Source: an uncultured Oscillospiraceae bacterium (GTDB lineage: Bacteria > Bacillota > Clostridia > Oscillospirales > Ruminococcaceae). From it: a stretch of DNA of 52,227 nucleotides. Both the position numbers and the translations under genes were made by a program. The notes under the pieces were generated by a model that searched no databases, was not told where the DNA came from, and was given only the letters and a program-made list of their open reading frames with translations. The DNA is taken from assembly GCA_934446565.1 (NCBI GenBank), contig CAKSEO010000016.1, forward strand, positions 1-52,227, written 5' to 3'. Shown piece after piece: positions 16,813-25,240 of the stretch. How positions within the stretch are numbered: the stretch's first letter is position 1; every line of letters starts with the position of its first letter.

Positions 16813-17538
16813 TTAATCTGACTTAGACATATAATTTTTGTAAAGTCCCTCTGCGTCGTTCTTTATCGGGAAATTGAACGCAAAATCTCCGGTGGTTAGT
16901 ATCGGGTTGCCATCCCTGCATGTTCCAAGAACGCTTCGATAGCCGTCAAGCTTGGTTCCAGTACCTACCATGTATGAGTTGCGGAACGCTTCGTCGTCGC
17001 TCTTGTATTCCGGCAGGCGCTTTTCGCAGAAGTGCGTTACCAGCACCTTATAATTCTGGTCTGCCACGCAATAGAAGTAACCGTCGAAGCTGTCCGCCAT
17101 GTACTCGCCGAGGTTGGTCGAGATATACTTTTCCAGCTTTGTCATATCGGAAAACGTATCGTCACGGGTCATGAGCTTATCAAGGTAGTTCGCGATATGT
17201 GTGCCGACGATTCCGGTCTTGGGATCATACTTGGCTTCGATGAAAAGGTACTTCCCTCCGAGAGTATTTGCGCCGTTCTTGTATTCGATGTACTTTGTAT
17301 CTCCGCTGTCGTATTCAACTATGGAGCGCTCCGTGAGCTGCGCGCGGGTCAGCGTGAGCTGGCTCGCCGTGAAGAAAGACTCCGCATTGGCGTTCGCCGC
17401 CAGTATATCCTCCGTGTTGCCGTTGAGAGAGCCCACCAGTATCACCGCCATGAGCACAGCAGCTATCGCAATTACAACGAGAAGCTCGATAAGCGTGAAA
17501 CCCTTTCTGCCTTTTAATCTGTGAAGGTATTTTATCAT
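16813..17538 (-). CDS. Type IV pseudopilin (minor pilin)
   Basis: 241 residues. Prepilin signature RKGFTLIELLVVIAIAAVL, with cleavage expected G13|F14 and Glu5 of the mature protein at E18; the hydrophobic helix runs to about 36. The body (about 40-241) is a soluble C-terminal domain with two cysteine pairs (near 132/146 and 182) that could bridge. It is the last of three genes with the metalloprotease and major-like pilin upstream. GGAGATCAC precedes the ATG. Exact role (priming or adhesion) is unknown. Confidence 0.88.
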   Translation of the reverse strand: MIKYLHRLKGRKGFTLIELLVVIAIAAVLMAVILVGSLNGNTEDILAANANAESFFTASQLTLTRAQLTERSIVEYDSGDTKYIEYKNGANTLGGKYLFIEAKYDPKTGIVGTHIANYLDKLMTRDDTFSDMTKLEKYISTNLGEYMADSFDGYFYCVADQNYKVLVTHFCEKRLPEYKSDDEAFRNSYMVGTGTKLDGYRSVLGTCRDGNPILTTGDFAFNFPIKNDAEGLYKNYMSKSD

Positions 17539-17553
17539 GTGATCTCCTGCCTT

Positions 17554-18489
17554 TCATGAATTGTTTGTATCATCGCGGTTGGGGTCGTGTGAACTCAGGT
17601 CTGCGCCGCAGTCAAGAATTATCTGCGGGACCTCGTCCGTCAATCCGGCGTAATACGCAGTCACGGGAGATATTACCCCGTGCGTTTCTCCGTAATACGG
17701 CTGTTTATTTTTTCTGTCATAGGTATTTTGCATTATCTCATCAGGGTAGTTTTCCTTGATGAAATCCAGCACCCGAGGTCTGAGACCGTATGAGCAGGTA
17801 CCCGGCGAGCCTGTTTTATAAAGGTCGGGCGCCCCGTACAGGTGCAGTATCTCGTGGGCTAACGTCGTTGCCGTCGCTTCGTGTCCGGAGTTCCCTGCGG
17901 AAAGAAATACCACATCATACGAGTAATCACGGTCAAAATAACTATCCTGTGCGTAGGATGTCGTGCCCACTTTATCCGGCGTGTTGAAAAAGGCGATATA
18001 AATGATATTATCCGCGCCAAATTTCTCAACCAGCTCAGCCGACGGGACTTCTTCATCTATAAATTTCCAGAGCTTATTATCCCCATCATTATTGGCGTAA
18101 TAGGAAGCGAAGTCCAGCCTGGGCTCGGTCACGTCAATGCACAGCTCCGGATACTGCGACCAGTCCCAGACGAATTCAGCGGTTCTTCCGTACTCGCCAG
18201 CCCTGTCAGCCAGCCAGGACGCAGCCATGCCGAGGTTTTCGCGGTACTTTTCCTTTTTATCGTCACATCCCGCCCAGGTCTGCTTTTCTCCGTACATGTA
18301 GAGCGATACGCAGACCGTCTTTCCGTCAAGCCTATCTGCCGTGCCATTATCCCCCATGGAAAACTGCGCCTTTGGATGGATACCCAGCAGCTTTTTAAAC
18401 GGATAATATTTGTTTATCGTAAAAACAAGATACACCGCCACCGCAGCAATAACGGCGGCAGAACCGATGATAAGAGCCTTTCTTTTCAT
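17554..18489 (-). CDS. Membrane-anchored HEXXH zinc metalloprotease-like protein
   Basis: 311 residues from ATG 18489 (GGAGG four bases upstream). One N-terminal membrane helix (about 5-25) puts the rest outside the cell. The motif AHEILHLYGAPDLY has HEILH (H212, E213, H216), G219 and D222: the HEXXHXXGXXD arrangement used by some metzincin-type zinc proteases, where D replaces the third histidine. Cysteines occur in the fold (C60, C75, C117 region, and CSYG later). It lies between two prepilin genes and is probably cotranscribed with the pseudopilin. Target unknown; a pilus or surface substrate is a guess. Confidence 0.75.
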   Translation of the reverse strand: MKRKALIIGSAAVIAAVAVYLVFTINKYYPFKKLLGIHPKAQFSMGDNGTADRLDGKTVCVSLYMYGEKQTWAGCDDKKEKYRENLGMAASWLADRAGEYGRTAEFVWDWSQYPELCIDVTEPRLDFASYYANNDGDNKLWKFIDEEVPSAELVEKFGADNIIYIAFFNTPDKVGTTSYAQDSYFDRDYSYDVVFLSAGNSGHEATATTLAHEILHLYGAPDLYKTGSPGTCSYGLRPRVLDFIKENYPDEIMQNTYDRKNKQPYYGETHGVISPVTAYYAGLTDEVPQIILDCGADLSSHDPNRDDTNNS

Positions 18490-18510
18490 CTGTCCTCCAA
18501 ATAATATCAT

Positions 18511-18630
18511 TAATAAAAGGCACTGAACAAATGCCCTTTATTAATAATATTAATCCCCGACGGCTTGCGCCGCCGAGGATCGTGATATTATTGCCTGATC
18601 AGAAGCTGTTCTTATCAGTTAAGATATCTA
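18511..18630. other. Gap between pilin and metalloprotease genes
   Basis: 120 bases without a gene. A short imperfect GC hairpin (about 18558-18576) sits amid AT-rich repeats of TTAATAATATTAAT type. No clear promoter or T-tailed terminator was found, so readthrough from the pilin gene into the protease gene is likely, perhaps with RNA processing or partial termination here. Confidence 0.4.
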
Positions 18631-19281
18631 TTATTCAGATGTCTTTAAAGAAAGAACAGGGGAGGTACCGATGATGGTGTTGTTCTTAACGCCAGCCTTG
18701 CCCTCGAACTTCTCGGACTCACCCTTGCCAAATTCATCAGCAGTCGGGAAATCAACATCGGCGGGGTTCTTGGTAGTACCCTCGATTACAGCTGCGCCTA
18801 CAACCTTACCGGACTTGATGTATACAACTGCAACAGCGGTCTTGAGGTCGGACAGGGAATCAGCGATGTAAGCGATGTACTGAGTATCCTTGTTTGCATT
18901 GTCTGTGTTTTCAGCATCAGTGGTATCGAAAGAAACGCCCCAGTGATTCTGACCATCCAGCCAGTTGTCATCGGAGTAATCCGAATAATCACCATTATCT
19001 CTGCCCATGGTCCATACGCCATCCTTAGCATAGAAAGGAACCTCTACCTCAGTGCCTACGAAGGATGCCTTAGCAGCGTCCATCTTGGTAAGGAACTCAG
19101 TGGTTCTGTCCTTGATCTGCTGTGCAGTGGAGTTGGAGGATGTGATTCTGGAATCCTGAACTACACCCAGCATGGTAGGAACGAGAATAGCAGCAAGTAC
19201 GCCGATGATAGCGATTACTACTACGAGCTCTACGAGTGTAAAGCCCTTCTTGGCCTTGAGAGCCTGAAGCTTCTTTATCAT
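18631..19281 (-). CDS. Type IV pilin, candidate major pilin
   Basis: 216 residues. Leader of 13 residues, then GFTLVELVVVIAIIGVLAAILVPTML (cleavage G13|F14, E18), the classic pilin helix. The body is rich in D, N, S and T and ends in NTIIGTSPVLSLKTSE. It has its own strong promoter, a long structured leader and a full AGGAGGT ribosome site, all suited to an abundant product, so it is the best candidate for the fibre subunit. The second pilin gene at 19538 is a paralog sharing the GTSPVL end and the WTM and LDG..HW patches. Confidence 0.9.
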   Translation of the reverse strand: MIKKLQALKAKKGFTLVELVVVIAIIGVLAAILVPTMLGVVQDSRITSSNSTAQQIKDRTTEFLTKMDAAKASFVGTEVEVPFYAKDGVWTMGRDNGDYSDYSDDNWLDGQNHWGVSFDTTDAENTDNANKDTQYIAYIADSLSDLKTAVAVVYIKSGKVVGAAVIEGTTKNPADVDFPTADEFGKGESEKFEGKAGVKNNTIIGTSPVLSLKTSE

Positions 19282-19318
19282 TGTAAAGACCTCCTGTAAT
19301 GAAAAAATTTGTTTATGT

Positions 19319-19369
19319 ATAACCCCAGCGGAGTTATATCCATGTTAATTTCGCATTGGAGCTATGCTC
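19319..19369 (-). promoter_or_regulatory. Structured 5' leader of the pilin gene
   Basis: The transcript leader of about 97 bases contains two stems: GGAGC-ATA-GCTCC (19369-19357), whose 5' arm is a decoy SD, and an 8-bp stem with loop GCT (19337-19319). Long leaders like this can stabilise an abundant mRNA or control it; which is not known here. Confidence 0.45.
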
Positions 19370-19384
19370 CTTTGCTGTAATCAC

Positions 19385-19413
19385 ATTATATCCTATCGGA
19401 TTAAAAAATGCAA
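19385..19413 (-). promoter_or_regulatory. Sigma-A promoter of the pilin gene
   Basis: On the minus strand, TTGCAT (19413-19408), 17 bp and TATAAT (19390-19385), about 105 bases before the pilin start. The -10 is consensus. Confidence 0.8.
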
Positions 19414-19537
19414 GTGTTTTTTCAAAATATTTGCAGTCCGAGGACAAATTCGTTTAAAATATTCTATTTCTTTATGCGCTTTTTGTGCAAATTATGTGAA
19501 AACTGTGTGTAACAAACAACGTGCGTTACATAACACA

Positions 19538-20161
19538 TCAATCAGAAGGCAAAATCAGCACCGGAGACGTGCCAACGACAAAATTCCCCGCAGTGATACC
19601 CGCTTTCTGCGCACCGCCGAAATCGTACTCGCCCTTGACGAAATCCTCCGGCTCGGGCATTACATCGGCTTTCTGCGGAGTGTCCATAACGACAGCCGCG
19701 CCTAGCACCCTGCCGTTTTCGGAAATGTGCACCTCAACGTAAGCGTTCAGCATTCCGTGGAGCGTATCCGCCATATAGGAGAGGAACTCCGTGCCCTTGT
19801 TCGGCACGAAATTCGGAGCCTGCACCTTATCGACAGACGTCCAGTGTTCACCGCCGTCCAGCCACTCGCCGGGGCTGCCGCCGGTCATGGTCCACCAGCC
19901 TTCTTCAGCGACCATCACGATAGTCTGCTCTCCGCCGGTGTAACCGCACTGCTTGGTATCCATAAGCGTGAGGAATTCGGACGCCCTGTCCCTTACCTCC
20001 TTGGCCGCCTGGTTTCCGGAAGCGATACGGGCGTCAGCGACAGAGCCCAACAACGTAGGTATGAGCACCGCCGCCAAAACGCCGATGATAACGATGACCA
20101 CAACAAGCTCCACGATAGTGAATCCCTTGTTGCACGCCGCTCTTTTCATATTTTTACTCAT
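19538..20161 (-). CDS. Type IV pilin, second paralog
   Basis: 207 residues from ATG 20161, giving the same 13-residue leader as the other pilin (NKGFTIVELVVVIVIIGVLAAVLIP, cleavage G13|F14). The start lies four bases after the pilT stop (TGACGACATG) with no clear ribosome site, so translation probably depends on pilT. A body with WTMTGG, EWLDGGEHW and the end VVGTSPVLILPSD is close to the other pilin, but expression should be lower. Together with pilB and pilT it may be a minor or alternate fibre subunit. Confidence 0.88.
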   Translation of the reverse strand: MSKNMKRAACNKGFTIVELVVVIVIIGVLAAVLIPTLLGSVADARIASGNQAAKEVRDRASEFLTLMDTKQCGYTGGEQTIVMVAEEGWWTMTGGSPGEWLDGGEHWTSVDKVQAPNFVPNKGTEFLSYMADTLHGMLNAYVEVHISENGRVLGAAVVMDTPQKADVMPEPEDFVKGEYDFGGAQKAGITAGNFVVGTSPVLILPSD

Positions 20162-20165
20162 GTCG

Positions 20166-21251
20166 TCAGCCAACAGACAGATATCTTCTGTATTCGTTCG
20201 GGTCCTGGCATCTTGTGAGTGCGACATCATTTGTGATCTTGCCCATGTTGACAAGTCTTGCAAGATCCTGGTCGAGGGTGAACATGCCGTTCTTCTTACC
20301 TGTAGCGATAGCAGTCGGGATCTGGAATATCTTGCCCTCGCGTATCATGGAGCGGATAGCGTCAGTCGCCGCGAGTATCTCGAGAGCCGCGCAGCGTCCC
20401 TTGCCGTCAGCGGTGGGGACGAGGGTCTGGGAGATGATGCCGACAACGGAGTTAGCAAGCTGCGAACGTATCTGACCCTGAGAATGCGGGGGATATACGT
20501 CGATGATACGGTCGATGGTCTCAGCCGCGCCGGTGGTATGCAGGGTCGAGAATACCAGGTGACCGGTTTCTGCGGCGGTTACGGCTGCATTGATGGTTTC
20601 GAAGTCACGCATCTCTCCGACCAGGATAACGTCCGGGTCTTCACGGAGTGCGGCTCTCAGCGAGCCTGCGAAGCTGTCTACATCCTGACCGATCTCACGC
20701 TGGTTCACCATGGACTGCTTGTGGGTGTGAAGATACTCGATAGGGTCCTCGACTGTGATGATGTGGCAGTTCTTGGAACGGTTGATGTGGTCTATCATCG
20801 CCGCAAGCGTCGTAGATTTACCGGAACCTGTAGGTCCTGTTACAAGCACCAGTCCGCGCGGCGCCATAGCGAATTCGCCCAGGGTAGCCGGGAGGGATAG
20901 GTCTGCAAGCGTCGGGATATCGTTGCGCAGCAGTCGGATAGCAACTGCATGGTATCCTCTCTGGCGGTATACGTTGACTCTGTGACGGAATCCTGCGGTG
21001 GATACATACGAGAAGTCGGTGTCCAGTCCCTTGGATATCTGGGACTTATGCTTGATAGAGGTTATCTGGTTGATGATGTTTACAATGATAGGCTCAGTGC
21101 AGTCGGGATATCCGGAGAGCTTTCTGATAGAGCCGTGCAGACGTACCACCGGCGGCAGACCTGCGGTGAAGTGCAAGTCCGAGCAGCCGAGGTTGCGCGC
21201 CTCGTCCAGGATCCTGTTGATATCCATTATATTGGTGTTCATACCTTCCAC
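20166..21251 (-). CDS. pilT: Type IV pilus retraction ATPase PilT
   Basis: 361 residues. Walker A GPTGSGKSTTLA at 139-150, Asp box/Walker B DPDVILVGEMRD at 205-216, His box TGHLVFSTLHT, and the PilT-type QTLVP block, without the long N-terminal domain or zinc cysteines of PilB. PilT depolymerises the fibre, pulling the cell; its presence means retractile twitching pili. GTG start at 21251 with AAAGGAG ten bases upstream. It lies between pilB and the second pilin. Confidence 0.95.
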   Translation of the reverse strand: MEGMNTNIMDINRILDEARNLGCSDLHFTAGLPPVVRLHGSIRKLSGYPDCTEPIIVNIINQITSIKHKSQISKGLDTDFSYVSTAGFRHRVNVYRQRGYHAVAIRLLRNDIPTLADLSLPATLGEFAMAPRGLVLVTGPTGSGKSTTLAAMIDHINRSKNCHIITVEDPIEYLHTHKQSMVNQREIGQDVDSFAGSLRAALREDPDVILVGEMRDFETINAAVTAAETGHLVFSTLHTTGAAETIDRIIDVYPPHSQGQIRSQLANSVVGIISQTLVPTADGKGRCAALEILAATDAIRSMIREGKIFQIPTAIATGKKNGMFTLDQDLARLVNMGKITNDVALTRCQDPNEYRRYLSVG

Positions 21252-21387
21252 GTTGATTACGCTCCTTTGTAATTAGTATTCCGGTCGGGTCTGAAATATT
21301 CCGGCAGCTGTCTGCACCCGTGCGCGCGGCTTTCTGCTGTCCGCATTCCGCAGCGGGAGGGTCCGCTGGATATATCCCGCGCCCAGA

Positions 21388-23094
21388 TCAAACGGTATAA
21401 GTTGCCTTTACCAGTTCGTCCATTGTTGTTCTTCCGGCAAGCACCATCTGCGTTACGTTGTCACGCAGCAGCAGCGTGCCGTTCTGGGTTGCCTTTTCGC
21501 CGATCTCCTCGGCAGTAGCGCCCTTGGAGATGAGTTCCTTTATATCGTTTGACGTAACGATTATCTCATGGATAGCGGTACGTCCGGAATAACCAGTTCC
21601 TCTGCACTTCTTGCAGCCGCCCTTGTGCGCCTGGCATATCTGCACGGGCTTATCCTTGCTTACAAGGCGGAGGTCTGCGGGATCGGAGAGGGTGATAGTT
21701 TCCTTGCACTCATTGCAGAGCAGCTTTACAAGTCGCTGTGCGATGATACCAACCAGCGAGGAAGCTACCATGTACGGCGCAACGCCCATGTCCACAAGAC
21801 GGACGATGGTTGACGCGGCGTCGTTCGTATGCAGTGTAGAAAGCACGAAGTGACCGGTGATAGCGGCTCTGATCGCGATATCCGCGGTCTCGCCGTCTCG
21901 TATCTCACCGACCATTATGATGTCAGGGTCCTGACGGAGGATGGATCTCAGCGCCGCCGCGAAGGTCATACCCGCCTTAGCGTTTATCTGGCACTGGTTT
22001 ACGCCGTCGATCTTTTTCTCGACAGGGTCTTCAACTGTAACGATGTTTACGTTAGGCTTGGAAAGCTCGCCCAGCGTAGCGTACAGCGTTGTAGATTTAC
22101 CGGAACCTGTAGGACCTGTAACCAGCATAACTCCGTTCGGGCAGCGGATTATCTGCTTGAACATCTCGTAGTTATACTCGGTCATACCGAGGTCGGTGAT
22201 CTTTCTGGTCTTTTCGTCTGCGGTGGAAAGCAGTCGGATAACGCATTTCTCGCCGTAAACGCAGGGGATGGTAGATACACGGACGTCAAGGTTTACGCCG
22301 TCGATCTTCATACCGAATCGGCCGTCCAGCGGGATACGCTTCTCTGCGATGTTCATACCGCCGAGGATCTTGATACGGGTTATGAGCGAATTGTGCAGCG
22401 CGATGGAGACTTTCATCGCTTCCTGCTCGACAAGTTCGCCGTCTATTCTGAATCGGATACGCGTGCGGGTCTTGAACGGCTCGATATGGATATCCGACGC
22501 GTTTATTCTGAACGCGGTCTCGACCATGGTGTTTACCAGTCGAACGATAGGCGCGTTGTCGATACGCTCGCCGGACTGGGTATCGACCTGGTTCGCCTGA
22601 GCCGCTGCGGCAGCCTCGTCGTCCAGCTCGTTCATAACCTTGTTAACGGTCTGCTGCGAGTAGAATCTGCCGATAGCCTCCTCGATCTGGGTCTTGGTGG
22701 ATATCTGCGGGATGATCTCCATGCCGGTCTGGACCTTCAGCTCCTCGAATATGTAGAAGTTGATAGGGTCGTTGGAAGCCACCATAAGGCGGTTGTTGTG
22801 CATTTCGAACGCGATTACCGTCTTTTCCCGGGCGGTCGCCTCGGGTATTTTCATTACCGCGTCCTTGTTTATCTGCACGGATGCGAGATCGACGAACGGC
22901 ACTTTCAGTCGTATAGACAGCGCCTGAGCAAGCTGGGTTTCTGATACTAGCCCCATCTCCAGCATAACATCGCCGAGCATTTTGCCGCCGCTCTGTTTCT
23001 GCTTGTCGAGAGCCTCTTGCAGCTGCTTTTCGTTGATGAATCCATTCTCCACCAGTATCTGACCGATGGGAAGGTTTCTGATTGGTCCAGCCAT
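21388..23094 (-). CDS. pilB: Type IV pilus assembly ATPase PilB
   Basis: 568 residues. N-terminal GspE/PilB domain (about 1-150), Walker A GPTGSGKST at 327-335, Asp box/Walker B DPDIIMVGEIRD at 389-400, and a zinc tetracysteine (C460, C463, C494, C497), all diagnostic of the PilB/GspE group. It powers pilus extension from the cytoplasm with PilC. No secretin (PilQ) or PilP gene is in the window, as expected for a single-membrane cell. The region upstream is divergent from the peptidase gene. Confidence 0.95.
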   Translation of the reverse strand: MAGPIRNLPIGQILVENGFINEKQLQEALDKQKQSGGKMLGDVMLEMGLVSETQLAQALSIRLKVPFVDLASVQINKDAVMKIPEATAREKTVIAFEMHNNRLMVASNDPINFYIFEELKVQTGMEIIPQISTKTQIEEAIGRFYSQQTVNKVMNELDDEAAAAAQANQVDTQSGERIDNAPIVRLVNTMVETAFRINASDIHIEPFKTRTRIRFRIDGELVEQEAMKVSIALHNSLITRIKILGGMNIAEKRIPLDGRFGMKIDGVNLDVRVSTIPCVYGEKCVIRLLSTADEKTRKITDLGMTEYNYEMFKQIIRCPNGVMLVTGPTGSGKSTTLYATLGELSKPNVNIVTVEDPVEKKIDGVNQCQINAKAGMTFAAALRSILRQDPDIIMVGEIRDGETADIAIRAAITGHFVLSTLHTNDAASTIVRLVDMGVAPYMVASSLVGIIAQRLVKLLCNECKETITLSDPADLRLVSKDKPVQICQAHKGGCKKCRGTGYSGRTAIHEIIVTSNDIKELISKGATAEEIGEKATQNGTLLLRDNVTQMVLAGRTTMDELVKATYTV

Positions 23095-23244
23095 TATGAA
23101 TGATCTTCCTTTCTGGTATTAGCGGGCTCGCCGCCGTAAAACCGCCCCTGCGGATTTGTTTATTTATAAGGTATCGCTTAATTCCACCAGGTATCACATA
23201 AGGTTTTGCGCCGAATCCATCATGCCGTTATTTTTCAAAACACC

Positions 23245-23273
23245 TTGAAAAAAGCACTTGTTTATGGTACAAT
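23245..23273 (+). promoter_or_regulatory. Sigma-A promoter of the prepilin peptidase gene
   Basis: TTGAAA (23245-23250), a 17-bp spacer and TACAAT (23268-23273), about 31 bases before the peptidase ATG. The divergent pilB promoter was not resolved. Confidence 0.75.
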
Positions 23274-23303
23274 TAAGTCAGTATTTTGAAAGGAGTCATG
23301 ATA

Positions 23304-24365
23304 ATGACAATAACAGCATTAGACATCGTGACCTGGGTATTTGTTTTCCTTCTCGGCTCCGCTATCGGAAGCTTTCTGAATGTGGTTATTTACCGCACTC
23401 CGCTCAAGCAGTCGATAATCACCGAGCCGTCGCACTGTTTCTCCTGCGGAAACCGTCTGAAGTGGTACGACATGTTCCCTATCTTCAGTTGGATAATCCT
23501 GCGTGGAAAGTGCCGTTTCTGCGGTTCAAAGATCTCTCCGCGGTACATGATCATGGAAGCAACATGTGCGGTATCCTATCTCGGAGCCTACCTTGTTTAC
23601 GGCTTCTCATGGGAGTTCGCCGTTGCCTGCGTGCTGTTCGCCATCCTGATAGTGCTCAGCGGAATAGACATCGACCATTTCGAGATACCGTACTGGTGCA
23701 GTATAACCGTCGGCGTACTCGGTATCGCGTCCTTCTTCATTCCGTGGGGTCCTGAAATGCTCGCGCCATGGTATGAGCGCCTTATCTCCCTGGGAGTTGT
23801 CGGCGTGATGTTCTTCATCCTGGTGCTCGTCGGCGGAATGGGCGGAGGCGATCTCCAGCTCATGCTCGGAGCCTCGCTGCTTCTTGGCTACCGCGTATTC
23901 CCGGCACTGTTCGTAGGAATAGTGCTTGGAGCGATATACGGCGTCATCAAGAAGCTCCGCGATAAGAAAGCGGAAGCAGAAGTCACCGAACAAATACGCA
24001 AGATAGCTCTCGACTGGTATCAGGAGCAGCTGGACAAGGACGTCGGATACGTCAAGGAGGGATGCAGCGACGTCATCGTCGGAAGCATCTCCGGAGGAAC
24101 CACTGATATCGAGTGGGAATTTCTTGACGAGGCAGCGTGGAAAGGTCTGCCTGACAAGTCAGCGCTCAGCCGCGCGGTCCGCGAACAGATAACCACCGAA
24201 AGAGAGGGAACGTTCCGTATCCGTATCAAGGAGGACGTCATCGAAAAGGTGAAGTACTCCCGCAGAATGGTATTTGGACCGTTCCTCGCGGTAGGAATCG
24301 CGTCCGCATTCCTGTTCGGAAACATAGTGATCAACTGGTATGTCGGGCTGATGTTCCCGGTATGA
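23304..24365 (+). CDS. pilD: Prepilin peptidase PilD with an extra cytosolic insert
   Basis: 353 residues from ATG 23304, where AAAGGAG gives an eight-base spacing. It processes and N-methylates prepilins at the G|F site. Zinc-binding-type pairs CFSCG (C45, C48) and CRFCG (C70, C73) mark the N-methyltransferase half. The catalytic aspartates are in GIDIDHFEIP (120-129) and GGGDLQ (D183). Between the second site and the final helix (FGPFLAVGIASA, from 324) lies a charged, helical stretch of about 100 residues (216-320) that ordinary PilD lacks. It is convergent with the minor pilin genes. Confidence 0.9.
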   Translation: MTITALDIVTWVFVFLLGSAIGSFLNVVIYRTPLKQSIITEPSHCFSCGNRLKWYDMFPIFSWIILRGKCRFCGSKISPRYMIMEATCAVSYLGAYLVYGFSWEFAVACVLFAILIVLSGIDIDHFEIPYWCSITVGVLGIASFFIPWGPEMLAPWYERLISLGVVGVMFFILVLVGGMGGGDLQLMLGASLLLGYRVFPALFVGIVLGAIYGVIKKLRDKKAEAEVTEQIRKIALDWYQEQLDKDVGYVKEGCSDVIVGSISGGTTDIEWEFLDEAAWKGLPDKSALSRAVREQITTEREGTFRIRIKEDVIEKVKYSRRMVFGPFLAVGIASAFLFGNIVINWYVGLMFPV

Positions 24366-24386
24366 CCTCCGCTGTTGGATAATATA

Positions 24387-24425
24387 TTCCGCACCGCACA
24401 GTTAAGGCGGTGCGGAATTTTTTTT
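24387..24425 (+). terminator. Terminator after prepilin peptidase
   Basis: An 11-bp stem TTCCGCACCGC/GCGGTGCGGAA with a 9-nt loop and eight Ts directly after. It also lies at the end of the minus-strand pilC-to-minor-pilin operon and could stop that transcript weakly. Confidence 0.9.
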
Positions 24426-24426
24426 A

Positions 24427-25239
24427 TCAGGACGTTACAACATCGCCCAGACTGCGTACTGCATAGAATATATAAATATTCTTGTGCGCGTCGTCGAAAT
24501 CGCCGAAGCTGAGGACCTTGCCTGTAGAATCAGGATTATCGGGTATCGTCGTCAGATTATAGACTTCTGATGAGCCCTTGTATATTGTACGCATCACTCT
24601 TATCTGACGGAGATCGGATACTCCGGAACCGCTGAACACGAGATTTGTATACTTGCTGTCTGAATACCCATTTATAACAACTTCGATCGCGTCGTTTCTG
24701 TACATGGGCTCTCCGGCACTGTCACCGTATTCCTGGTTCACGGTTTTCCTGATGTCGTAGGTAAAATACAGGTCTGTACTCAGGCAGTCGCTGAACACCT
24801 TGGTGCCGGTGCCTTTGATCTTGACGCCGGTCGTTCCTGACAGGTCAACGTTTTCGTTGTACATAACGTACTTGCCGTCTTCATACCTGAGGCTGATACA
24901 TTTGAGCATGTAGTTCTTGCGGGCTTTGCAGAATTCGCCCATCTGATCTATTTTTGCCTTGATAGCCGAATTATCTTCCAGGTCATTGGCGCCAATATAG
25001 CTGAAAACAGCGACCTGATGAGCGTTTCTGATGCTTCTTGTCAGATACTCCTGCATGGTAGTCGCAACATTCTCTGCGTTCATGTTGGTCTTGGTATCGT
25101 TGAAGCTCCGAACTATCGGCGCAACAAACAGCATCATACCGCCAAGCAGTATAGCAAGCAGTGCGACCGAAACGATCATTTCGACAAGGGTAAATCCACT
25201 TGAGCCGCGCTTTTTCAGTGTTCGTAAAATCTTTTTCAT
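24427..25239 (-). CDS. Minor prepilin, PilW/PulJ-like
   Basis: 270 residues from ATG 25239, with GAGGTG upstream; the leader is 15 residues, then GFTLVEMIVSVALLAILLGGM (cleavage G15|F16, E20). The body is an extracytoplasmic alpha/beta fold. The start is one base beyond the stop of the previous pseudopilin (TGATATG), so the two are coupled. PilV-PilW-like pairs form the priming complex at the pilus tip. Confidence 0.83.
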   Translation of the reverse strand: MKKILRTLKKRGSSGFTLVEMIVSVALLAILLGGMMLFVAPIVRSFNDTKTNMNAENVATTMQEYLTRSIRNAHQVAVFSYIGANDLEDNSAIKAKIDQMGEFCKARKNYMLKCISLRYEDGKYVMYNENVDLSGTTGVKIKGTGTKVFSDCLSTDLYFTYDIRKTVNQEYGDSAGEPMYRNDAIEVVINGYSDSKYTNLVFSGSGVSDLRQIRVMRTIYKGSSEVYNLTTIPDNPDSTGKVLSFGDFDDAHKNIYIFYAVRSLGDVVTS

Positions 25240-25240
25240 A

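Noticed and set aside
18558..18576. Hairpin as terminator of the pilin gene
   Set aside because: Imperfect stem with no T run on the minus strand; kept only as a note.
19398..19413. CCGATA in the pilin promoter as a sigma-28 -10 box
   Set aside because: No TAAA box at the right spacing; a sigma-A pair fits much better.
19504..19535. Inverted GTGTTATGTAAC/GTTACACAC-like repeat after the second pilin gene as its terminator
   Set aside because: Bulged, weak stem with no T tail directly after; it may be chance in AT-rich DNA.
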